A stretch of DNA of 64,000 nt from Centropus unirufus (lineage: Eukaryota > Chordata > Aves > Cuculiformes > Centropidae). Positions 1 through 11,682 of the stretch are shown piece by piece. The notes under the pieces are model-generated. The model saw only the letters and a list, made by a program, of their open reading frames with translations. It did no database searches and was not told the origin of the DNA. The translations under genes were made by a program, and so were the position numbers. Position 1 is the first letter of the stretch, and every line of letters starts with the position of its first letter. The stretch lies in contig VYZI01000529.1 of NCBI GenBank assembly GCA_013397695.1, positions 186,001 to 250,000 on the forward strand, given 5' to 3'.

Positions 1-2116
1 CTGCCTCAGCCGTGGGGCAGGGTGCTCCCTTCTCCCAGACCCTGTCCATGCCGGACAGCTGGGAGGTGGAAGGGAAGAGGCAGGAACCGGCACAATCGAC
101 AGACCGATAAGTCTAGGAGTGGGGCCAAGAGCTGAAAGCTATCCTGCATGATGCTTTGAGATGAACACAATTTTGAGGTTTACAATATTCATCTTGAGGA
201 CTTCAGAAGCAGGAAGTTACTTGAAAGCTGTGTCCAGTGCCTCAGGCCTGTGTGATGATCTGCAGTGGCATCAGGCAATAAAACGTGTGTAGCAAAAGCT
301 ATGAGGATTGAGGTGTAGCCCCACCTTTCTTGGAACTTCAGCGCAGAACCTTTTGCTAAAGAGCTACCTCTAAAACAATCCTGTGTGTGGGCATTGGCAA
401 TCCACATGAAATCACACCCAGGTTTGGAAGATCCATTCCCTTGTGGACAGAAAAACTTTGGTAGGTGTCAGGGTTTGTCCTCATTGCCCATTTCAGGGAT
501 GCAGATACTAATTGTATGCTTCACCACCCCTGCTCCAGATGGTGGCTGTTATATATCCTGTGCTCCAAATACGTGCAGGCTTCAGTTGACGTGTAGAGAA
601 AGTCTCTTTTGCTTCGGAGAACTTCTAGGGGATTTTTCTGTTGTTTTTACAGACCCACCAACCTACAGGACCTTATGTCTGTTCCATGCAGGCCAAGCCT
701 ATGCTGCGCTTGTTTGTTTCTACAAGGGGATTTGAATTTTGTTTAAATAAATTCTGAAGCATCTAGTTTTTCATTCATGGGTTAGAAATCTCCACTATAT
801 ATCATGCTTGCTTAAGGGAATTTCCTTTTCCTGAGCTGCTGAGACTGTACATTTTTCATCAACTCTTTTCTCTTTTCTACTTTTCCTTTTCCTCGTTTCC
901 TCTGATCAAGTCTGATCTTAGTACTTGAATCAAATTCTAACTCTGTTATTCAAAGCAGATTTGTGATTGGGCTGAAATAATTCATTCTGAATGCACCTAA
1001 CCTGCTTGCAAGTTGTATTCTTGCCCTTTGTAGTGCAACATTTCTGTCACCCAAGCAAGAAAAATAGATTTTCATATGCTTGGCCATTTCATACAAGCCA
1101 CTGTTTCGTGAATAGGCCCTTTGGTGTGTCACTTTTTTTCTGCTTGTTTGATAAACTTGAGACATGGTTACTTTGAAGACTGGGCATTATCTACTTGCTC
1201 TGGGAACAGTTCCATGAAAACTGAGATTGGATCTCTGGGCTGTTGACAAGCTAATTCTGGACATTATTTCAAGCCTCAAGGTCATTGCACGTTTCAACAG
1301 CAGAATAGAATTTCTGGTGCATTCACCTCTTATTTTAACTAGGTCATGCTAAACATGAGCTATATTTTCTTAGTGTTAGGAGAATTTAAGCTTCTCATAC
1401 ATGGTGTGAGAATAGAACGTACTGTATACATCTACAATATATTCTCAGTGCATTGTAGAGGCGTTCAGAGATACTGACATTGGGAAGGCAGGAGTCCTTC
1501 AAACATGTTCTTCATGTTAATGTGTGTTCATGTATTAAACATGAATGTTAAAACATGCCTGCTCTTCACCCTAATGAAACTCTGTCCAATTTTTGGCTAA
1601 CCCCCCCCACATTACTGTGTTATAGTTACTCATGTAGAAGGAATGTGAGGCATGTGTTTCTGGGAGACAAACACAAGGGGCTTCTCGGGTGCCTGCTGTC
1701 CTTTACGGGCAGTGTGGCAGTAAGGCCATTTATTGGCAGTTTCGGTGGAGGGGGGTGGGTGGGAGCGGAGTTGAAAGGACAGGGATGCTGAGCTTGTTTT
1801 TTCCAGAGAAACCAGAGGCTGAAGAGACCAGTAGAATGCATGGTTCCTGTTCTTCTCAGACTGCTCAGGGGTACATTGACCCCCAGAATTCATTCCTGGC
1901 AGTTGTATGCAGGTAGGAGACTCCTGCTGTCAGAAAGGACTACTGGGTGTCTTCTGCTGTACTGTCAAAACGTGCTTATCTCTTTCGTTACTGGTAGTCT
2001 TGATCAAGTATTTAGGAAGTGTAGAACCCTCGTGTGTGTTGTCAGTGTATAGAAATCTCATCTTGCAAGCAGAAAAACTGGCAAAGACGGTACCCTGCTA
2101 TGAATAATAAATCAAA
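1..2116. other. Non-coding unique DNA
   Basis: No recognisable gene or RNA. Stops are frequent in all frames and the codon content is unlike any family I know. It holds a pyrimidine-rich tract near 861-906 and a G-rich run at 1750-1763 (six, three and three Gs split by single Ts), which falls one run short of a canonical three-tetrad quadruplex. A weak candidate terminal exon at 653-751 is listed separately. Confidence 0.6.
653..751 (+). other. Weak candidate terminal exon
   Basis: A T-rich tract ending in TTTTTACAG at 651-652 makes a good splice acceptor. It is followed by about 26 open codons, a TGA at 733-735 and an AATAAA at 746-751. The upstream sequence stays open in the same frame back to about 385. 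The peptide matches nothing I recognise, and the distance from stop to polyadenylation signal is very short. Chance remains the more likely explanation. Confidence 0.1.
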
Positions 2117-2330
2117 GCTGTGCCAGGAGAGGTTCAGGCTGGAGGAAGATTTTCACTGGAAGTGTCATCAGGTGCTGGAACAGCTGCCCAGGGAGGTGGT
2201 GGAACCACCGTCCCTGGATGGATTCAATAGATGGTTAGATGAGGTGCTTAGGGATATGGTTTAGTGGTGGACAGACACGGTTGGCCTCGATGATCTCGGA
2301 GGTCTTTTCCAACCTAGTAATTCTGTGAAA
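2117..2330 (+). mobile_element. CR1 LINE 3' fragment
   Basis: A 5'-truncated chicken-repeat-1 (CR1) non-LTR retrotransposon in sense orientation. Diagnostic blocks appear in order: GGAACAGCTGCCCAGGGAGG, then TGGTTAGATGAGGTGCTTAG, then a block close to TCGATGATCTCGGAGGTCTT, then the terminal ATTCTGTGAA. CR1 copies are almost always cut at the 5' side and end in a short octamer repeat rather than poly-A, as here. Only the 3' end is left, so no coding capacity remains. It belongs to the same broad subgroup as the copies near 15791, 47636 and 48656, which share the GGATATGGTTTAGTGG type of block. The 5' limit is approximate. Confidence 0.95.
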
Positions 2331-5300
2331 ATCCCCTCACCTCCACTGACAAATGCAGTAAGTGCCACTACCTGCTGGCTGTCATCTCTTGTCCAGACTT
2401 TGCTATTGGCAGTACTGAGTTTCTGCAAAGCTGAAATAGGAGCTGGACTAGCTGGAGCTTTCAGACCTTTGAGGCCATCTACCTGTGGAGTGCCAGGAGC
2501 TGTGCCAGCAGCCCTGTCAGTGTCCCTCAACAGGTGCTGGATGTGCCAGGATCCACCTCTTTCTTGGGAACGCAGCCAGGCGGCCAGCTGCTTCCTCACG
2601 GCAATCTTCTGAGGTCTCCGACCAGTGAGCAAACCCAGGTCTGTAAACGCGTTCCCAGCTAGTCGGGACAGAACAGAATTGTGACCAAACAGCCCAGCAG
2701 ATGGTTCTCAAGCAATGGGGTAACAAACACAAACAGTAACACCTAAAGCAGGACATTTAGAAGTGTGGAGTTTCCAGTGCATTCATTTCCAGGCAATGGA
2801 GATACAATGTGTTAGGAGGGAGAAAAAGAGGATGAGAAAAAGAGAAAGCAAAGCAAGAGACCTGAGTTGTGACACCCTTGCTACTCATGAACGTGTGCAA
2901 ATTATCTCTTCCTGGGCTTTGTTTTCTCCGGGAAATAGGGAAAAATAGTAGTCAGATGAAATATGCCATGTCAATTATTTTTCTTTCTTATGAAAGATCC
3001 TTCCTCTCTATCCACACCCTACAATGCGTGCCATGTTTTGCATGCTTTTTCTGAACCCTCTGACTCGCTGACCTTCTTTGGGCAAATAAAGGTCTGATGT
3101 AACTTCCCCTGAGTCCCACCTGATACAATTTCCTTTTGATCCTATCGAAGCTGTTTTATGATGACTGGTGGGACTGCTGCAGAGCTCCCAATGTTCAGTT
3201 TCTTGTCTGACCACTGCAGACCCCGACCGTCTGGAAAATCAAAATTGTCTCTGGAGAGAATCTCTGCCTATTGGAAAGTAGCAGAGAATGGCAGCTATAT
3301 CAAAACTTTAATAAAAGTCTTCTGAGAAGTATTAGGTGTACATGGAATGTTGGTAATAGTACATAGAATTAAAGTACATGTTAGCATTATTTCTACTACG
3401 TTCAAGCAAGGGGAAAGATAATGCATTTTTTAATGAAGTGTTTATGGCTTTGTTGACTGCAGGACTGTCCAGCTATGGGGCTGCAGATTTCCCGAAGAGG
3501 TGGTGTTTAGCTTGGGTCTGCAGGTTCAGGCTCCTCTGTCTGAGTCTGAGATCATGGGCTGCTGGAATCTTGCTTTCAGTCTTGCAAGATTTGAATAGAA
3601 GGTGGCAGGAATCTTGCAGGAGTAACTTTCTCTATCATGGATGGTCCTGTCAATTGGGGTGAGCTTTGTTAAGAAGAGACTTTGGTTTGGCCATGCTAGA
3701 ATCAGACCTTGGTTTCTTCTGAACAGAGGTCTGGACTAATTATAAACAGAGAAGCATGGTCCTTGTTTTTGAGGATTTAAATCCAGGCTGTTGATCCCCT
3801 AGTTTTCCAGAAGTTCAGACCTGAGGTCTGGATTTCAGGAAATCTTCATTTAGGGAGTGACCGTTTAAAGCATTGCAAGAGCCCTATAAACCAGAGTTCT
3901 TTGCTCATCAGCCATGCACAGTGTGGACAACAGCAAGAGCCACACTTCATTTCCCCACGCATTGCAAACAAGCTCAGCCCTGAGTTGGAAAGGCTTTACT
4001 CTGGAGCGGTGAAAGGAAGTTCAGTATCTGAGCTAGGCAGGTCCTGACTTCTCGGAAGAAAGGCTGCCAGCTGTGCAAAGTTATGATGACGATGTGACAG
4101 GGACTGATTGCTCACTGGGGCTCCATGAGCCAATGACATGCACAGAGGACTGCAAAAGGAGCAGTCCCAGGGGGGCCGCGTGCAGCTAGGCGATAGGCCT
4201 TTACTATTTGTATCCCAGCTATACCTGGATGCCTTGGAGAGCTTCAAGGTAAAACTTTGGATTTCTCTTTCACAATGATGTGTTTCTCTATGTATTTTGT
4301 AATACCTGGTTCCAATGGTACTAAAAATTAGCTGTGACTGAGAACTCTTCCAATGCAAAGTACTTATTCAAATATAACATGTGTCCAGACCAGACTTGAA
4401 TAAAGATTGTACTATTCTTCAAATTATATTGAAAGTCTGGCAATTTTCTTGAGCTTACAAAGTAACTTTCCATTGAAGTCTATCTATAGACTTAAAAATA
4501 AAAAAAACCCTTCCCTCTTTTAGGAAGAATAATAGCGACCTTTACCAAGTGCAGCCTCTATTTTTGAAGTCAGATATTCAGGAATATGTTGCTATTTGCC
4601 TATTTTTCTTCTTATTTCTTTTCAAGAAGTGATTCTAAAGACTGGTGTCATCTTCTCCAGCTTCAGCAATGCCATTTCTGTTTGTCAGCCCAAGCTTCAT
4701 CTGTCTGATAAACGTCCCTGATGGACTATTTATGTTACCTTTCTGGTAGCAGTGTCTGCCTTAGTGTGGCTCTTGGATTTTTATTCTTAGGGTATGCTAT
4801 TTGGCCCCTGTATTTGTCTGCCCCAGCTGGAGGGGGCTTTTGCATGGTCCTATGACTTCTGAATCTTTCTTTACCGTTTGAGGAGAATTTCCTGCAGTAA
4901 CAAGAAGGTGACGTATTTTGTTAAGGGGGGTGGGGACACTCTCTCTTGTCTTGATATCAATAATTTCATCTCAGACAGCCATTTGGAGTTTGATGGTGCA
5001 AATATTGTATTTATTTACATGTTTCTAATATTCTTAATGCAGCTACCTGTGCTGCCAAACTGCTTAATTTGGTGAAAGTCTGGGGTCCTTAGTGCTGATG
5101 GTTCCTGGGTTCCTAACCCAAAGCTGTGTTTGAAAACATTTACATCAACTTTTGTGCCTGAGTTTATTCACTATACAAATTGCTATAATGATATGTGAAT
5201 AACCGTGTCATCAGGCAGAAGCACCTGCATTTGCAATATATTCTCAGTATTTTCGAGTCTTTTGTTGAAAGGCTACAAGATTAAATGAAAGTATCATGGG

Positions 5301-7126
5301 GAAAAGGGCATGTGTTGCTGCTTTTAGTTCTTACACATTCACATATTTTCCTAATGACGGTGAACAGTTTAAATCAGTCAGCTGCTTAAGGAGATTATTC
5401 TCACTGATTTGTGGACTACAGGTTTGTTCCTGAAAAGTCATAGATGTCTTTCCTGAGCGACTCTGTTAACTTCAGCTTCTTGCAGGCCAGGGCCGATGTT
5501 TTATTACTGGTAGCTTGGATATAATGCTTGTTGAGCCCCTGCTTGGAGGAGATGTTCTGGGACAACTGCTTTCTTTGTGAGCATCTTCACAAAATTCTTT
5601 CTGTTCGAGTTTAATTAATATCTTATGGTTTTCCATTTATACTGCACAATTGTGTCCAATCAGCACAAGGAAGCAAAGCCATTAGTACACAATATTTTGT
5701 ATGAGTGTTTAATATACCATATAAATTCAATCAAAAGTGGCCATTTAAATCCTTCTGTAGCAAATAGCATACAGATTTTTCAAGGAAAGCTTGTGTACGT
5801 GTTTTTTTTCTGTTATTCAAGTTTTCTTTGTCTGTCTTTACCTTAAATTTAAGAGATCAGAAATTGTACATAGCCTTTTCTTTTTGGATCCATATATTCT
5901 TAATGCCTTGTGGGAAATTAATCAGCAGCAAAAATCCTCAATCATAGTTAAGGGGACTCAATCATTAAAGATTCATTCCTTCTGACATAATATGGCTAGA
6001 CAGGTACTTTTTCATTTGGTAACCTTGGATTCAGATCTTGAATCCATTATACTGGTCAATAAAATACTTTCTTATAACGACATAAGGTTTTGCCATTACT
6101 TAAAGGGGGAAAAAATAGATGGAAAAAAGCAGGCGAGTGGGATAGAAAAGGAATGCTGTGATATTTTCTTCTTAAAAAAGTTTATAAATGCTGGTGCAAG
6201 TCTTAGTCAACACGAGGTATGTAAAATATCAGGGGCATTTTTACTCCAGCAAAGTTTTTTTTTTTTTTCTCTTACAAATAGTCTACATTTAGTTTTGAAA
6301 TCCTCTGTCCTCAAGGTAGTTAAGACTTGAAACAACTCAGAGTTGGGAATCTCTGTAGAGCTCATTTTAAGAAAGAAATATGCAGTCTGATTTCAAAACA
6401 AAGTGTGTTGGTTTAAATCATTGGTTGGTTGGTAAAATCATGGAACAATCTGAGGTTTAGCCATCATTCTTCTTTTCTCATATCTTTGTATGCATTTCTG
6501 CTATTCTGTTACAATGATCTAACACCATCAGAGACTGGTGCCTTCCCTTTAGTTACAGGCTGCTATTATGAATTATTTTATTACTGCAGTGCTGAGAAAC
6601 CAGGATCCCCACGTGCTGGGCACTGGGCAGGCAGAGGATGAAATTAGTTTCTTGAGGGAGGACATAGTATTCTCTTGCTCCAGCACTGCCTGAGGAAGAT
6701 GTGGCCTTGCTGTGGAAGTTCCCCTAAAGATGTGCAGGCTTACATTGTCACTGTTCTTAGAGCAGTCCGATCTGATATTCTTCACTTGGCGGTAACGTAG
6801 CGAGTTAACCTAACTAAGCAGAGTTGCCTACAAACATCTTGAGAGTGACTTCTGAGGGTTTGTGAACGGATATGGGGGTGTGTTTGTGCATTACACCTAA
6901 AATCATGCCAGGAGAAACAGTCTTGGCGAGTAGGTTCTCTTGTGTCCTTCCAATGAGTGTCTAGTGTCTGATTCTGGTTTGAGCCGCTGAATGACTCGAT
7001 AGTCCATTAGCAAGCATTTGACCTACTAAGTTCCCCATTTCCCTTTCCAGCTTTGACACTCCATATAATTTATGTAGCAATTATACTTCTGTTGTAACTC
7101 AATTCCTGGTTTTGTTCCTTTTACAG
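2331..7126. other. Non-coding unique DNA
   Basis: No gene recognised. Small features are a purine-rich tract near 2812-2863, a T14 run at 6255-6268 and a TTGG triplet repeat at 6421-6432. The open frames here are all short and lack recognisable domains. Confidence 0.6.
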
Positions 7127-7390
7127 AAATCAGTGCTGAAAGGCAGCGTAGTGGTGCAGGGCTTGGAATAACCACCCAGCTATTTGTATATTTAATATAC
7201 ATTTTTCAAAGACAGCATTTTAGTGACTGGGAGAGCACAATACAGCTAACTATACTTCAGAAATTCAACCCTGGTTTTCAAACTCTTCAAATTTCAGGCT
7301 GCACCCTCGATGCTGAGTGATACCACTAAAAAACTGTGGAATGGAGAGCCACCCTGTTCCCCCACCTCCCCATTCCTCTTACAAAATAAA
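7127..7390 (+). other. Candidate terminal exon, unidentified
   Basis: A strong splice acceptor (long T/C tract ending TTTTACAG at 7121-7126) is followed by 63 open codons in one frame, with the first codon split across the junction. A TGA lies at 7318-7320 and an AATAAA at 7385-7390. The frame holds no ATG, so it could only be translated as a spliced last exon. The conceptual peptide is mixed in composition and free of low-complexity runs, but I recognise no family. No partner upstream exon is identified. Acceptor, open frame, stop and polyadenylation signal in the right order is suggestive, but could arise by chance in 64 kb. Confidence 0.15.
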
Positions 7391-8143
7391 AAGCAGGGGA
7401 GAGAAACAATGCTACTCTGGCTATTTATCTTTATTCAATTCCTCTGTCAGTAAGAGGGTGAAGCAAAAAATTCAGAGCAAAGTAACTAAAAAAATCAAAG
7501 GGTTAAATCCCCATATATGTGATCCTGATGAATTGGATGATTCAGAAGATGTTAACCAGAGCAGCAGCTGTAATGGAAGGAGAGCCTGTAACAAGCAGGT
7601 TTTCTGATTTATTGGGGTAATCAAGCAGAGAAGTGGGCAGGTACTGGGTGGTACAGGATACCAACTTTTTTTTTGTGCTGCCTGGGAGATATATTTGAAC
7701 CTCTAGGGCAGAATTTCCCCCTCCTCCAGAATTCCCCTGGAGTTTTTTTTTAATCTTTTTCTGAAAATGAAAGCAGGGAATGAGAATTTCCCTGAATCTC
7801 ATTCTAAATCTCTTAAGTTTAAAATGGTCACTGCTTGTTTATTACTGTTGGTACTGTAACTCCCCTCCTGCTTGTTGAGGTCTCCTTTCCCCAATAGAAG
7901 GGAGGTGATTAGTGCAGGGAAACTGGCAAGTCTGAATCTAGAGACGCTGGGCTTGAGATATCCAACAAATGAGCCGTGCTGTTTTCACTGGGGCTTGGTT
8001 TGGTAGCATCTAATGGTGTTTGGATTTAAGACTTCTTAAGAAAGGACACCCCCTCCCCAAAATAACTCTTCGACCCATCTCTAAGGCTATTTTCCTCGCC
8101 TATTAGTGCAATGTCAAACCTCTCTTTGGAGACTTGATGCAGC

Positions 8144-8171
8144 CATGACTTGACTTTAGCATGACTTGACT
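8144..8171 (+). repeat. 12-bp direct repeat, period 16
   Basis: CATGACTTGACT occurs at 8144-8155 and again at 8160-8171. A related GACTTGATG lies just upstream at 8131. The TGACT cores resemble AP-1 half sites, but this is only a sequence resemblance. Confidence 0.8.
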
Positions 8172-8918
8172 GTGCTCACGTTCTTAGGGGTAACAGTTTA
8201 TGTTCAGTGTGGTGAGGCTGAGGCTTTCATCAAGTTTTGTCCCTTACACCACACATTGCGTTTTACCATGTTTTGCAAATTTGCACACAGGGAGCATGCA
8301 CTGAAGTACAGGCCTTATAGTGATAATCCCTGAAATCCCTCTGTCCCTCCATGAAAAGTATGATATCTCTGTATTTATCAGTCTGGGAGTTTTCTCATGC
8401 AGAGCTGTTTTCTTATTGAGATCAAATCGCAGCAGAAAATTCTTGACTGGCTTTGACTGGATATTTTGAGCTTATAGAAGTTTGGTTGCATCCATCTGTT
8501 CCTCTTCACTGCTTATGGGTATTTTCCAAGGTCCCCTCAGCAGCATCAAGTGCTCATCTTGGTTTCCGTTGAGGTGATCTGAGTCCCATGCACACAAGAC
8601 CCAGCACCTTGCAAAGCTGCCTCTGTGCAACGCCAGCCATAAGTGGTGTATGTAAATCCCAGCTGTTTCTCACTGGAAAGAAGAAAGCATTCAAGTATAT
8701 CTCAAATTTTTCTTTCCATCAGTATCCTATTTTTGTTCTTAGTCTTATGAACCTCAGTAACTCTTTTGTCTGTTTTGTGTTCGTTAAGAAAACAATTCTT
8801 GTTTGCTTGTTGCAAGGAGAAAGAAGTTCACTGCACACTGGGATATTTGTTTGGTTTCCTGAAGTGTCTCCTGAAGCCGAAGTGTGAAAATGTTGACAAA
8901 GCCTCTTGAGACAATTAT

Positions 8919-8947
8919 CACACAATAGAAGTACTTTCTATTGTGTG
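8919..8947. repeat. Perfect 12-bp inverted repeat, 5-nt loop
   Basis: CACACAATAGAA at 8919-8930 is the exact reverse complement of TTCTATTGTGTG at 8936-8947, with GTACT between. A transcript of either strand would fold into a 12-bp stem with a 5-nt loop. The right arm continues into a TG dinucleotide run. It is too short for a standard microRNA precursor unless the flanks pair too, and I see no such extension. Confidence 0.85.
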
Positions 8948-9791
8948 TGTGTGCATGCAACTGCCCAAATTTTCTTAATTTTTAAAATTATTATTATTTT
9001 AGTATTAAAGGCCCCTTAGAACACAGCTTTCATGGAGGTTTTCTTTGTTATTGTTGTTTTTAACAAGTTGCACGGTGGTGGTGTTCAACACCAAGTTGCA
9101 CGTGATTCAACAAAGTTGTTACCAAATTGTGAGTTCGCTGGGGGAGTTGAATTAAGTTTCTCTTCCTTAACTGGATGCAAGTTCAAAACCACTGCCTATT
9201 CTTATCTTTTGCCATTTCCTATTTCTGCTGCTGCGTTTGCTGCAGTTACTTGTGTGAGATTAATTGTTCTCTTAGTGAAGCGGTGCTGGAGAGTCCTATC
9301 CCTGGCTCAGCAGCTATTCCATTAGGCTGAATTCGGGATCTACTTAAATGAAACCTCTCAAAAATAATATTGGAATAATATCCCAGAGCAGCAAAACAAG
9401 CAAAAGAAAAAAGTAAAATGAAGAAAATGGACTGCCTTCTGTGCCTTCAGGTGGAGCAAATCTGGGCTTCAGCCTACACTTTCCCTCAATTTGTGATTTT
9501 ACAGCTGAGCACTCCCAGCAGAACCACCTGTTTGCCAGCTTTTTACCAGCCCCAAGCTACTCCTTTCTCCCCTGAGCCTCTCTACAATTTTCCTGCTTCA
9601 AGCACCGCCAAGTCAAAGTCCCTGAAGCCACTGTGGTTGCCTGCCTGGCTGCAGCTGCTGTATCCCCTCTTCCATCCCACGCTGATGTTTGCGCTGGCTC
9701 TTTCCATCTCCATGGCCATTCTGGTCAACCGAGCCCACCTATTCTTTCAACTTTCACCACAGAAAGCATTTTCCCATCTCTGGGCACTGCC

Positions 9792-9832
9792 CTGGTAGCA
9801 ATTTAGCAATCATCAGCTCTGGTAGCAATTTA
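9792..9832 (+). repeat. 14-bp direct repeat, period 27
   Basis: CTGGTAGCAATTTA occurs at 9792-9805 and at 9819-9832. This looks like a small local duplication; no function is evident. Confidence 0.8.
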
Positions 9833-10895
9833 AGAAAACCTGGCCACCAGTTGGGACTTCCAAGGAAGAAAAATAAGATGTGTCTGAGAGAAAACAGGTG
9901 CACTGCTGCTCGGGGCTTGGTGAGCTCTAACAGTGCATCTGATGGAGCAGCAAAAATATTTTGGGTAACCTTAAGAAAAGCCACCTCCTGCACTACATTA
10001 TCATTAGTAGTGGCACATTCCTGGTTTCAGTAAGTACATCAAGATTGTTTATTTTAAGGAGAAAGGGCATGGTTTATTTTGCACAGACCATGTTTGGGAA
10101 TGTTTGTCATGACGTGTCAGTGACAACCTGAAAGCCCTGGTGCTGCCCTCTTTGCATGTGCCTGGCTCCCATGGCTCCTATCAGTTTGCATTTTTAGTAT
10201 GGAGCATGTCTCCCCCAGTGAAATGTTGGTGATGTTTTCAACAAAAAGAGCCTTTGTATAATTGATATCTACAAGCCACTGAGCTACAAAAGCATGTTTT
10301 AACCTGTGTGTTTTGTAAACACAATATGAAATATTCACTGAAAATTTCTGTTACATCCCGAGGCAACGGCGAGTCTTTTCCAAAGTAAATGCCAGGGAGC
10401 TCTGGCATATAAGGAAGAGAAAGTGAATAAAGAGACCCAGATGGGAATGCAGTAGCAGAACTTGTAATTAATTGGTCTTGTGCACTGAGCAAAAACTACT
10501 TATTCTGCTGTGGCTGCGGGACAGGCTGCCTCATGGGGGCACGGTATATACCATCGCTCGAACGTGTCTTGCTGGTTTAGGGACTTCACTTTCCTAAACA
10601 GCAGGAGGTAAACTGACATGGACTCTGTTGCTAGCACAGATGTACTGGACTCAGGAGTCCCACCGGCTTAACACCATCAAGCACAGGATGCGCATTTTCC
10701 ATGCCCTGAGTTGACCTGGGGTGTGCAAATCTTTGCCAAAGCTTTACGGTGTAGGCATGGCCTAAGGCAGGTACATTTCGCCAAATATAGTGTTTAATGA
10801 AGCAGCCAAGGTAGTGCAATAGAGAGAGTTCAGTGAAGCCGCTAAGGGCTGCGGTCCTAGGGATGTGCTGTAGTGGGGTGAAATGAGGCAGGGCT

Positions 10896-10916
10896 CCCTT
10901 TCCCCCCCCTCCCCCC
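10896..10916 (-). other. Putative G-quadruplex, minus strand
   Basis: On the plus strand there are C runs of 3 (10896-10898), 8 (10902-10909) and 6 (10911-10916). Read on the minus strand, the eight-base run can supply two G3 tracts, which gives the four tracts and short loops of a canonical quadruplex. It sits directly upstream of the CpG island, a common place for such motifs at vertebrate promoters. Confidence 0.5.
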
Positions 10917-10920
10917 TCGT

Positions 10921-11280
10921 TTCTCAGCCCGGCTCCTCTGGGGACGCGGCGCGGAGCGGCTCACAGCACAGGAAACCCACAGCCCCGCTTTGCTTCCCGG
11001 GTGTTTCGTGGTGCCTCTGCAAGGATCACACGGTGTCCTGGTGTCCTGGCGCACACCGAGCGCAGTGTCCCCAGTCCCCTGTGGCCGAGAGGAGGGGCCG
11101 CCAGACACGGCCACGGCCGGCGGGGCCCGCGAGGCGCCATGGAGGAGCGGCCTGGGCCGGGGCAGGCCGTGCGTGCCCGGGCCGGGGCCCTAGCGCAGGC
11201 CGCGGCCGGGCAAGCGCTGCAGGCAGGCGGCTCTGCTGTGAATTCACCTCTGCCTCCCCGCACCTGCTTCGAGATGTTTC
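10921..11280. promoter_or_regulatory. CpG island, probable promoter
   Basis: About 36 CpG dinucleotides in 360 bp by hand count, in clearly GC-rich DNA, against a CpG-poor background on both sides. In birds such compact unmethylated-type islands usually mark transcription starts. The densest part is near 11100-11220. It contains an ATG in strong Kozak context at 11139 on the plus strand, but no clear TATA box or consensus splice donor close by. Transcription direction is undecided; the plus strand is slightly favoured by the two ATG contexts. Confidence 0.6.
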
Positions 11281-11324
11281 TTGTGGGATCACAGAATTTG
11301 TACACTGCAATTTGGCTCCACTAG
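11139..11324 (+). CDS. Small candidate ORF in CpG island, unidentified
   Basis: Sixty-one codons plus a TAG stop. The start lies in a near-perfect Kozak context (GGCGCCATGG), which is why I chose it over the longer frame that opens at a GTG at 11001. The first half is alanine-, glycine-, arginine- and glutamine-rich, as expected from translated CpG-island DNA. The second half (from about residue 34) leaves the island and is more ordinary. I recognise no domain, signal peptide or membrane segment. It could be an upstream ORF or 5' leader of an unknown transcript, or chance in GC-rich DNA, where stops are rare. The strong start context and island location are the only support. Confidence 0.15.
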   Translation: MEERPGPGQAVRARAGALAQAAAGQALQAGGSAVNSPLPPRTCFEMFLVGSQNLYTAIWLH

Positions 11325-11358
11325 GGAACGATCCAGTATGTAAACTTCTGTCATAAAC

Positions 11359-11460
11359 ATGGCTGTTCTGAGAAGAGGATTTACTGGTTTGAAAAGGTTT
11401 AACTTCGGGTACCTGAGGCGCAGTAGTTGCATATTATTATATTCCCCTAAAATTTTGTGA
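11359..11460 (+). CDS. Basic small ORF downstream of CpG island
   Basis: Thirty-three codons plus TGA, beginning in a strong context (AAACATGG, A at -3 and G at +4). The peptide has seven Lys/Arg and no Asp or Glu, with basic residues spaced among hydrophobic ones in the first 21 positions. That is the usual look of a mitochondrial import presequence. It lies about 80 bp past the CpG island edge, where a first coding exon could be. I see no consensus splice donor inside it, so an extension into a larger protein is not supported. The frame is short enough to be chance. Confidence 0.12.
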   Translation: MAVLRRGFTGLKRFNFGYLRRSSCILLYSPKIL

Positions 11461-11682
11461 TACCGTCATTACAAATTCTGTACCTCTCTGTGTAAACTAA
11501 CCTGCACCTCTTCACATGCAAACACAAAACCCACATATGCTTGTGCAAATGGCACAGTAATCCTCAACATTTCTACAACTGCAAACATATAGAACAGACT
11601 AACAAGTGGATTTCTAAAGTGTTCTGAAGGACAAGAGAGGTTATGTATATATAATTTTTTTGAAAAGGCAAATTCTTCCCTC

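Larger units (their letters stand above)
7391..10895. other. Non-coding unique DNA with small repeats
   Basis: No gene recognised. It carries two short direct repeats (8144-8171 and 9792-9832) and a hairpin (8919-8947) that runs into a short TG run. A 126-codon ATG frame at 9418-9798 (plus) has leucine-, phenylalanine- and proline-rich content and no family resemblance, so I treat it as chance. Confidence 0.55.

Noticed and set aside
1750..1763. Canonical G-quadruplex
   Set aside because: Only three usable runs of three or more Gs; the six-G run cannot supply two tracts with a loop between.
8919..8947. microRNA precursor
   Set aside because: The stem is 12 bp and flanking bases do not extend it to the roughly 30 bp expected.
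9418..9798. 126-codon ATG frame, plus strand
   Set aside because: Hydrophobic and proline-rich without a recognisable fold or motif, with no promoter or splice support.
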